64,000 bases of DNA, from positions 1,488,001 through 1,552,000 of the forward strand of contig CM076953.1 of the NCBI GenBank assembly GCA_039566865.1. The letters are read 5' to 3'. Of this stretch, positions 55,921 to 64,000 are shown piece after piece; the stretch's first letter is position 1; the number at the start of each line of letters is the position of its first letter. The stretch comes from Aurelia coerulea. Taxonomy: Eukaryota; Cnidaria; Scyphozoa; Semaeostomeae; Ulmaridae. Below the pieces are notes generated by a model that did no database searches, was not told the DNA's origin, and saw only the letters and a program-made list of their open reading frames with translations. A program made the translations under genes and the position numbers.

Positions 55921-58663
55921 CATTCTTCACATTGTGTTCATTTCCAATTTTTCGAAGTTCAACGGCCTCTTCTGATTTTCTCTTTTCTCCTGACGATTGA
56001 TTTCCAAGAACATCTGGTGTCAATGTTTTGCTAGTCGCTGACCTGATAAAAATGAGCAAAATTAACAGAGGTTATTTCCCATTTGATGTATACTTGAGTA
56101 CTATTTTTTACAAGAAACCGCTTATAACCCTATTCCACGTAGGGTGGGGGGGGGCATCATGGCCCCCCAAACCAAACATTGCTATGCATTGCTAAAAAAA
56201 TTGCAGTTAGAGGGCTGGTACTTACTGAATTTTCCTAAAATTTGATGACCTACAATGTTCTGAAATTTTTGTTCCAATTCGATGTGTCACATGACCATTT
56301 TGCCTTACTAATTTGCAGTGATAAATAGCTTCATGTGAGGTAAGAAATAGTTTCTCTGTGAGGCAAGAAATAGTTGAAAACTCTCTGATGATTATCAGAA
56401 TTTTCACGAGAGCTATGACATTGGATGCTGCTGTTTCATTTCATCCATGGAGCTATTTGTCGCTACAAAATAGCAAGACAAAATGGCCGACCGCTGGTTT
56501 CAGTCATCAGGCAAATTTGGTCTTTTGAAGGGCATAGCTTCATCATTTTTGAACGGATTTTTATGGGGATGTCAGCAAACTTTAATTGAACATCTGGAGA
56601 GCAACATCATCTGAAAGCTTGGCGAAAATCTTTAGCGGTTTTGTCACAATCTTCAGGCAAACGGGGCACAATTTTTTGGGACACCCTGTACAAGCGAAAA
56701 GGGGTTATCAAGGGAAGAAATTGACTCAATGGTTCCAGTTACAGCAACAACAACATTTTTATGATTGAATTGAATTTTTTTGAACGAACCGACATTTCAT
56801 GCTCCTGCGCAGCAACTTATTTCCGCTGCAGTGATCGTACTGTAAAAATGGAATGGAGTGAAAACATTGGGATGAGTGGATTGAGTCTAGGGAAGAACTA
56901 GGCATGTATGGGGCGGTTTTTCAATCAAATTTTCATGTTTTGGAGTATACTTTTCGTCAATTATTTCCAGAATCGATTATCATTTGGAGCGAAAAATTCT
57001 GGAGCAGGGAAAAAAAATTTCGTGGGCACACCATCGTACAAATGTAAGTCAAGTACCCCCCGCCCCCCGGGGCCAAAATGTCAAGAAAAGAGGAATACGT
57101 ACATGGCTGGTTTCCAGAGATGGAAATCGGAAAGTCTTTCCTTGAACTGCAAAATAGAAAGCAGCAAATGAACAGTTTAATGGTATGGTAAGCGTTTGTA
57201 AAATATAAAGAACATTTTCCAGAACAATTTTAATCTCACAGGAAAGATCAAGTGTGAATAGAATAAATTCAGATTCGAAATCTTTCAGTTTAACCAAAAT
57301 CTCAACATTCATTTCCTTATAAAATGGCTTCTCACTTGCGATTCACTGCTTTAGTAAGACACAAATTGTGCTTCAAATCGTGCAGTAGCAACGAATTTTC
57401 AACTAAAGAAAACATGACCAAGTCAAACCAAAACTTTGAGATGTAAACTTATAGTTGCAAATATCTGTGTTCTTGATTGATAATATGGAAGCTTTCTTTA
57501 AGAGTTAAAAGACTGATATTGATTCAATTTTCGGCAATCTTCACAGAATTGGTGTTAAAGAACGCCGGTCAACCAGCATCCTTTGCGTTCGCGCTTTGCT
57601 GAGCACTGCTATGTACGATGTCATATGAAAATGGCTGCCCGCAGTCGAACGGCAAAATACGACGCACGCAAAGGATGTTGACCGGCGTGCTTTAATGATC
57701 ACAAAAATATTTTCAGATGTGAAGGACAAGGAGATGGTCTAAAATCGTTTGTGTATTTTCCGACACGTTAGTTTTACTTACCAATTCCTCTAAGTCCTTC
57801 TGAACAACCGCAGGCACCTCATTTTCGTACGCAAGATGTAAGGTAATTGACTCTGAAATGAATGAATGCATTATGATTACAGTAAGACTCGACAACGTGA
57901 AATTTAAGTCTAACTGTTAGACAAATCACCAGAATTTAAAGGTAATCGGCAGGGTTCCCGGGGGGGGGGGCACTTGACTTAAATTTGTACTGGGGTGTGC
58001 CCACGAAAAAAATTTGTTTTACCCTGCTCCAGAATTTTTCGCTCAAAATGATAACCTGTTCTAGAAAAAAAGGAAGAAAAGTTTACTCAAAAACATGAAA
58101 TTTGAAATTTGATTTTGAAATTTGATCTAGCAGAATATTCCCCTTTGACATGTTTTGACAACCTGCTCTAGAAAAATTGCCCCATTTTGATACCCTGTGC
58201 TAGAAAAAATTGGTGAAAACGATACCCTTAAAAACGGCACATTCCCGTCGGACAAATATACTAAGTACCCCCCTGAATAAACCCCCCCCCCGGGGCAGGG
58301 TTAAAAGATGTGTTCATGAACAAGGGGTTTGGCACGAGTAAAGAACAATTGAAATGGGTGAAATTGACCAGTGCAAGAGCCTAGGAAACGAAGAGTGGGT
58401 GAGCTTTCTGTTGTCCTTTTTACAGATGGATGTATACAGCCGTGTATTACCTTTAACAATTCATTGATACTAGGTCATGGAAGGGCATCAAATCAGGGGA
58501 ATGCCATGCCCAACAGATGCAAATAAAGCAGAAAATAACAACAAAAGATCTCACCTAGCAAGCTACCCTTTTTGTCATCTTTTGATGTAGTTTTTGTTTT
58601 AAACGCATATTGAATTCCTGATGCTTTCATTTTCAGGTAGAAAGGACGAGCTTCAAAATTGAC
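55921..58663 (-). CDS. Unrecognised gene, four phase-compatible internal exons
   Basis: The exons are 58663-58555, 57852-57782, 57146-57103 and 56042-55921, each with a pyrimidine-rich AG acceptor and a GT donor (GTGAG, GTAAGT, GTACGT, GTAAGG). Phases run 1, 0, 2, 1 and agree at every junction, which is unlikely by chance. The peptide contains VNFEARPFYLKMKASGIQYA, FKTKTTSKDDKKG, SITLHLAYENEVPAVVQKDL, FKERLSDFHLWKPA and a charged SSGEKRKSEEAVELRK tail. I do not recognise the family. Start and stop are not located: the last exon needs a further exon, or reads through to a stop at about 55784. Upstream exons may be those at 60402-60635. A poly-G element ends about 20 bp from the donor at 57102. 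Confidence 0.5.
56285..56691. mobile_element. One-ended copy of the 24.8-kb mariner-like element
   Basis: It matches about 24995-25398 of the full element (ACCATTTTGCCTTACTA, CAAAATGGCCGACCGCTGGT) and keeps the right terminus TTTGGGACACCCTG followed by TA. The left terminus is missing. It lies in the sequence upstream of the last exon of the 55.9-58.7 kb gene. Confidence 0.75.
56905..57080 (+). mobile_element. Poly-G/C element fragment
   Basis: TTCATGTTTTGGAGTATAC, GAGCGAAAAATTCTGGAGCA and GTGGGCACACC, then GTCAAGTACCCCCCGCCCCC, are found in inverse at 57960-58100 and in direct orientation at 63365-63490. It is one half of the CCCGG-ended family. Confidence 0.6.
57957..58294. mobile_element. 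CCCGGGG-ended element with exact 8-bp TSD
   Basis: It is 338 bp. Left end CCCGGGGGGGGGGGCACTTG and right end CCCCCCCGGG are flanked by the exact direct repeat GCAGGGTT (57949-57956, 58295-58302). It is inside an intron of the unrecognised gene. The interior contains the repeat theme TCTAGAAAAA and TGATACCCT. It has the same end type as 3090-3578. Confidence 0.85.
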
Positions 58664-58979
58664 CTGAAATAGTAAGTATTGCATGATCAATTATGGTGGA
58701 ATGTAGAATCGACAAACGGCCATAAAAAAGCGAAAATTACGAATACAAGGGGGAGGGAAACTTGGTATATTTCATTCGCCTCAAACTACTCGCCATCTGT
58801 CCATTCGCCTCAAACCTTGTCAATTTCAGTGGCGGACTGGCTGCCCCTAAACTTACCGGGAAGGGCAGTTGGAAGGGCACCGATAGGCGATCAAGCTGCT
58901 TCATTTTCTGGTTAGTGAGACAGACCCAGACTTTGGATGAGACTGGCCCGTCGGAACGACATTCATATTGGGAGGAGGC

Positions 58980-59395
58980 TGAAACTAGATGCGACAGTAG
59001 AGAGGAAACAGCGATATTTTCAAAAGAAGTCTCTTGGAATTCCATCTGGAAAAGAATTTTTGAAAATTGTATACCATCTACGTTCTTCAAGTTTCGTAAA
59101 CAGCATGCCAGATGAATTTTCCTCTTAGCCCGTTTTTTTCCTCTTAGCCCGTTTTTTTCCTCTTTTTATATTGTCCCAGAATGGCACAATACAAAACATG
59201 GCAAACTTGTTTACGAAACTTGAAGAACGTAGGTGGAATATTGTATGATTTCGATAATTCTTTTGTACATGGAATTCCTGGAGAACTATTTTGAAAATAT
59301 CGCTGCTTCCTCGGTACTCTCGCTTCCAGGAAATTTTTTGAGGACACATATCCTCTACCTTTGGCTCAAAACAACTCTCCAGAACCAATGTTTGC
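58980..59395. repeat. Inverted duplication, arms about 130 bp
   Basis: 58985-59105 and 59205-59345 are reverse complements with about 80% identity by eye (GCGATATTTTCAAAA, GGAATTCCATCTGGAAAAGA, CTACGTTCTTCAAGTTTCGT). The ORFs found on both strands are reflections of this. Whether it is one foldback element or two facing copies is unclear. Confidence 0.65.
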
Positions 59396-59582
59396 CAGTG
59401 TAAAGATAGAATTTTTGACTACTTTGTAAAAGTGTTTCTTCAAAAATAAGTATCTCTGGTAACATTTTCGAGCAGACGTCATCCAATTGGCTTAGAATAC
59501 CTCATTTGCTCCCATATTGCTTGTGAAAAACTGGCAAGGCAACCTTTAAATTTTTGTGACAGTTGTCTATGAATTATGACCT

Positions 59583-62500
59583 TGCTCAATTTGAAGCCAT
59601 TATAACAAAAAGGTGAGTAAATCATTGCATTAAGTATGTAGTAAATGAAAATAAATCCATTTTGAACACCAGAGAGGGGATAAAACCGGTCTTAATGGCA
59701 TTTAACAGAGAGCAAAAAAGCATATGCTCCTCCGCAGAGGCGCAAAAATTGAATTTTCTGCTTTTCTTGCCGCTAAAATGGTTCCAGTGCAATCAGGGAG
59801 TCCAAGACAAGAGATTTTCTAAGCATTAAGATTGGTTCATGATGATGATTAATTGTTGGCGTTGCATTATTGGCTATTGGTAGGAAATTGGCCTGATTTT
59901 CCTTGCCTCCATCGTTGATTAATCATTCAATAATCATCAACTTCCTCATCTTTACCTTCATTAGTATTTGCGCGTTCTTTTTCAATCTTATTATTGTAAT
60001 TTCTCCTTCATCATTAATGGCATCATCAACAACCAACTCATTATTTTCTGGAGCCTAAATCTTAGCGATGTTGATAGAGCCAAGTGCATCAGGCAGCATT
60101 TTTACCTAAAGTACTAGATCTTTGAATCGAAAATGTAAGCTGAGACTGTTAGAAATCTGTAGTTAGCAAATCTTCCCATAGCCTTCTAGTTTGATGAATT
60201 CGTTCATTTGTATAGATACGAAGAATTCAGCTTCTTAGGTTATAGTTCTTGTAGCCCTCCATCCTGACATTTTGCAGCAATGGACAATAAAAATTTCAAA
60301 GACAACATATTAATTGGGGCTGACATTTGAGATCGCACTAACATCATGTTTGGGCAGCGCAAAAGCTGCACACACTGTCCGTGTCATACAAACAGACTTA
60401 CGATGGGAACATAGCATGATGACCTGATAATTTTGGTCGATGACCTGAGCAAATCAGGACCTTCTAAAAGGCGTTTCATGAATTCGAAAAGAGTTTGATA
60501 TTTCACCGTCAACAACAATTTCCATCTGCAAAGAAGAAATAGTACATCTTTTTGCAAGAACTGATTGTAATTTCAATAGAATTGATGTTGTTGAACAGTG
60601 TTGGGAAGTTTCTCTCACCTTGATCTCGAGGATTTCTGCAATCAGAGAAACAGACTATGCATTTATCTTTATTAACATTTGGAACATTATTCACATAGGC
60701 CCATGTTTCTACCAACTACGGTGAAAATCCGATATGATATGATTTAATCTCTGCCCCCCCCCCCCCCTGCAGCCTGAGGCAAATAGCAACTTCTACATAA
60801 TACCTTCTCCTAGAATGTAGAATTGCTCGCTGCTGCAACTGAGTTTGAGAAACAATCTATTCCCTACAAATACATGACTGCGCACCACATGCATGGCGAT
60901 CTGATACGTCCTTATGTTATGGCCTTTGTGCATGATCATGTGTACCTAGAGACCCTTGACCTTGTGTCTTGAGGTCCCTTGAGGTATTACTGCAAATCCG
61001 ACCAAATGTTCTCCAAACGCCTGGATGATTTGATGAATTCCAATTGATACTTAAAAAATCAGTTATAAGAAGTTAGGAGTAGCCCCCCTCCTAGTTCCTG
61101 GTGCTGTCTAAGCCATCTCCTAAATCTGTAGCTCATGAGGTCTTGCTGCATCTGATTGTCATTTTCATGGAGAAGGATAATCTTAATAATGAAGTTAGCA
61201 GGTGAACACCTATGGTTGGCTCATATCTTCAATTGAACAAAGTATTGGGTCCATTCCGCACCCACTGGTCCATCCTTCTTTCATCATTGCAATCAGCTAA
61301 GTTTTTTCCTGATCTGGTTTGTCTCATCTAGATAGTATTTCATGAGGTAGTATACAACTTGGTTGCTGTACCAAGGGACTCCATATTCCAATTCAACTAG
61401 CAGAAACAATGCTCTTCTAACTCGAAATGTGTCAAAATAATGTGCTGCAATACAGACATCTATAAGAACTGATTTGTACCAAGAAACATAAGCGACTGGA
61501 ATTCATTGCCTGACTCAGTGGTGGTTCTAAACGAGAGAAATAATTACTCTAAAGCTGCATTGGCAAACTTTCAAAAATAGTTTGAAGCCTGATTTTAATA
61601 AGTTCAAAGGCAGAAACACTGCAATACAACAAAAACAACAGCAAATGGTTGAATAAATATTTTTTCCTGCCATGCAGGACTTCTTCAGGGCTGTAATGAA
61701 GAAAACTCCCCCGTTGAACATTCTCAACGTTGCAGGCTGACTTCTTTAGACTACATACTTTGGCAAGTTCAAGTTCAAGATCAAATGTATATTTCAAATA
61801 GATTCTCATATAACTCATTTTAAGTTTTACTATTTGTAATACTAGTTGTAATGCAATTGAAAGGCCTTGCATTGAAGTTTCTCACATGTATATACAATGA
61901 TTTTATTCGTCGTTTTCTATCTAGAAAGGCATATTTCTATATTAAAAAAGGCGTTTCCCGAAGATCTAAAGGGTTAGTTAACCTAAGAAGCTGAATTCTT
62001 CGTATCTATACAAATGAACGAATTCATCAAACTAGAAGGCTATGGGAAGATTTGCTAACTACAGATTTCTAACAGTCTCAGCTTACATTTTCGATTCAAA
62101 GATCTAGTACTTTAGGTAAAAATGCTGCCTGATGCACTTGGCTCTATCAACATCGCTAAGATTTAGGCTCCAGAAAATAATGAGTTGGTTGTTGATGATG
62201 ACATTAATGATGAAGGAGAAATTACAATAATAAGATTGAAAAAGAACGCGCAAATATTAATGAAGGTAAAGATGAGGAAGTTGATGATTATTGAATGATT
62301 AATCAACGATGGAGGCAAGGAAAATCAGGCCAATTTCCTACCAATAGCCAATAATGCAACGCCAACAATTAATCATCATCATGAACCAATCTTAATGCTT
62401 AGAAAATCTCTTGTCTTGGACCCCCTGATTGCACTGGAAACATTTTAGCGGCAAGAAAAGCAGAAAATTCAATTTTTGCGCCTCTACGGAGGAGCATATG

Positions 62501-62637
62501 CTTTTTTGCCCTGTTAAATGCCATTAAGACCGGTTTTATCCCCTCTGTGGTGTTCAAAATGGATTTATTTTCATTTACTACATACTTAATGCAATGATTT
62601 ACTCACCTTTTTGTTATAATGGCTTCAAATTGAGCAT
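59583..62637. mobile_element. 3.06-kb structure with 660-bp terminal inverted repeats
   Basis: 59583-60242 and 61978-62637 are near-identical inverse copies (a handful of differences in the first 300 bp by eye). The outer edge is GCTCAATTTGAAGCCATTAT; the inner edge is CTTCTTAGGTTA. The similarity stops at the same place on both sides, so the arms are of equal length. No target duplication is evident at the edges. The 1.73-kb interior holds no recognisable transposase. It contains two exon-like segments on the minus strand (60619-60635, 60402-60525) and a CATGCAGGACTTCTTCAGGG motif at 61672 that also occurs near 32184. It may be a DNA transposon with long TIRs, or two facing copies of one repeat. 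Confidence 0.75.
60402..60635 (-). CDS. Two exon-like segments between the 660-bp inverted repeats
   Basis: A 17-nt segment (60635-60619, acceptor TGATTGCAG, donor GTGAGA) and a 124-nt segment (60525-60402, acceptor TTCTTTGCAG, donor GTAAGT) join in frame. Only one frame of the second is open; it encodes WKLLLTVKYQTLFEFMKR and LLEGPDLLRSSTKII and ends in phase 0. That is exactly the phase at which the 58663 exon begins. They could be upstream exons of the 55.9-58.7 kb gene, or remnants of a gene inside the transposon. Microexon calls by eye are risky. Confidence 0.35.
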
Positions 62638-62639
62638 TT

Positions 62640-63286
62640 GGCGTTACATGAGCCGCAGCCTAGCTATTTGGGCCGCTGTGGAGGTGTTCCTGGCATTTTC
62701 AAGAGGGACCCCCAATTTTATTTTAATCTTCTATGTGTTCTGATGTCAAAACAAGTGTCAAACCAAAGTCCCGGCGATTTGGTCACGGATTCTTATTAAT
62801 TTTCCCTTACTATCAGGGAGTTTCATTTCATGCAAACACCCGTTACATTTCCTTAGAAGGCTCCTCTGCAGTCTAATGTCTTTCTGCCCCCAAAATGGAA
62901 GCCTCGAAAATTCTGTGACTACTTTGGATGATAACTATTCTCCCAGTGAAGTTCCATGCTTTTCTAAGATGATTTCTTTGCCTTTCTTCAAATAACAAGC
63001 CTTTTGAAAAAATTGGGCAAAGGGCGCACCGGGAAATTTCCCGGTGTCCCGGTGGGCCAGTCCGCTTCTGGTCAATTTGTTTCTTTTTATCGTTTCTGTT
63101 TACTTTTACTTATATGTTCGTAGATTTATCTTCATTATTGCATATTTGTTTGTCCGACAAGGATGTACCGTTTTTCAGGATATCGTTTTCAAATATTTTT
63201 TTCTAGTGCCTGCCAGAGTGTCAACAGAAGTCAATCTAGATCCGGTTGTCGAAACATGTCAAAAGGGGGATACTTTGTTAGATCGG
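62640..63286. other. Spacer, nothing recognised
   Basis: Only short ORFs. A GGGAAATTTCCC palindrome beside GGTGTCCCGGTGGGCCAGTC at 63030-63060 echoes the 'GGCGGACTGGC' stretch at 58835, but no element boundaries were found. Confidence 0.35.
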
Positions 63287-63295
63287 GCCGTTACT

Positions 63296-63347
63296 TAGCC
63301 TGATAACCAGACCCTACTAAGGATAGTAGGGTCTGGTTATCAGGCTA
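63296..63347. mobile_element. 52-bp perfect hairpin insertion with exact 9-bp TSD
   Basis: The element is two perfect 24-nt arms around an AGGA loop, starting TAGCCTGATAACCAGACCC and ending in its complement. The flanking repeat GCCGTTACT is exact (63287-63295, 63348-63356). It shares the TAGCCTG end and 9-bp duplication with 51046-51131; TAGCCTGATAGCCAGACCC also occurs at about 54749. Confidence 0.9.
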
Positions 63348-63359
63348 GCCGTTACTCAG

Positions 63360-63492
63360 TCCAGTTTTTATGTTTTGGAGATCCTTTCCATCGATTTTTT
63401 CTGGAGTCGGTTGACGTTTGGAGGGAAAAATTCTGGAGCCGGGTAAAAAATATTTTGATGGGCACATCCCCTAAAAATTTAAGTAAAGTACA
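63360..63492 (+). mobile_element. Poly-G/C element fragment
   Basis: TTTATGTTTTGGAGATCC, GGGAAAAATTCTGGAGCCGG and GATGGGCACATCCCC match 56930-57050. No ends were found. From 63493 to the window end nothing else is recognised; the minus-strand ORF at 63692-63997 has no domain. Confidence 0.5.
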
Positions 63493-64000
63493 ACGTGACT
63501 TACTCGGCCTGACAGGCTAGACTTAGTACACTGAGTGACCATAAAAAATACAAATTTTGAAGGATCATCAAAAGAAGATTATTGCAGTTCCTTGCACCTT
63601 GATTTCGAAAAGAGCGAAATTTAAGATCTGTTTTTGTTTGCAATATAATAAGCAATGAATGAAAGAGTCTACAGTACTATCATTAATGTAACTATTGACA
63701 TTGCTTCGTCAATGAGGAAGACAGAATTTGTGAGCAGTTAGTAGAAACAAGTTGGTAGACACAAAGGTGTGCCAGAAACAGATAGAATTTGTCAGCGATG
63801 CAATCTGGATTGTATTGAGAACGAAGAACAGTTTTATCAACATGCAATGCATATAATGAACCTCGTGATAAACTTTTGCTAATTTTTCGGGAACTTTTTC
63901 GGGAACTGGTCCCTAATTTTCGGAACTTAGCGCCACAAGAGAAGTTTATATTTATGATGTCAAATGAAAACTTTGGCCTGATGAAATAGATGGCCACCTT

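Noticed and set aside
61549..61872. 107-aa minus ORF containing HYSPEEVLHGRKK
   Set aside because: The stretch comes from a repeated CATGCAGGACTTCTTCAGGG motif also seen near 32184; no transposase or host domain is visible.
63692..63997. 101-aa minus ORF with a Ser/Arg/Lys-rich stretch
   Set aside because: It runs to the window edge, no domain is recognised and there is no convincing splice structure.

Overview
The window looks like nuclear DNA from an early-branching animal, most likely a cnidarian or a sponge. The supported genes are metazoan-type and split by GT-AG introns. One belongs to a kinase class (coiled coil followed by a kinase with a 'LLQFIGAT' segment and DYG in place of DFG) that I associate with sponge and cnidarian genomes. 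The DNA is AT-rich, gene-poor and crowded with short non-autonomous DNA transposons, tRNA-derived SINEs and tandem repeats. Nothing points to a prokaryote: no operons, no ribosome-binding-site-led ORFs. The assignment to phylum is inference.

Layout. 1-14.9 kb: no gene; SINE copies, poly-G-capped foldback elements with target-site duplications (TSDs), and four tandem arrays (392, about 71, 208 and 124 bp periods). 14.9-15.8 kb: an intact single-exon ORF of 289 aa, minus strand, family not recognised. 16-28.6 kb: mobile-element relics and a second, unrelated 124-bp array. 28.98-38.74 kb: a complete 13-exon CDK8/CDK19 gene, minus strand, 447 aa. All exon phases close, and the catalytic residues fall at the human CDK8 positions as I recall them. 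39.79-42.69 kb: a complete 5-exon MRPL19 gene (mitochondrial ribosomal protein bL19m), plus strand, head-to-head with CDK8 across about 1 kb. 44.06-48.17 kb: the 3' part (three exons, minus strand) of a coiled-coil protein kinase gene, convergent with MRPL19, with a LINE relic and short elements in its introns. 51.5 kb: a decayed PIF/Harbinger transposase. 52.99-53.44 kb: an intact single-exon tryparedoxin/nucleoredoxin-like gene with a TATA box. 55.9-58.7 kb: four phase-compatible minus-strand exons of an unrecognised gene. Two further compatible exons lie inside a 3.06-kb structure bounded by 660-bp inverted repeats (59.6-62.6 kb).

The genes do not form a pathway: Mediator kinase, mitochondrial translation, signalling kinase and redox protein are independent housekeeping or signalling functions. 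The strongest story is in the repeats. Many elements have ends that can be read to the base because TSDs flank them: 8-bp (poly-G-capped, hAT-like), 7-bp (CAAGGGCG ends), TTAA (piggyBac-like), TA (mariner-like), 9-bp (small hairpins) and one 10-bp case nested in a SINE. All translations and splice sites were worked out by eye; no database search was possible.
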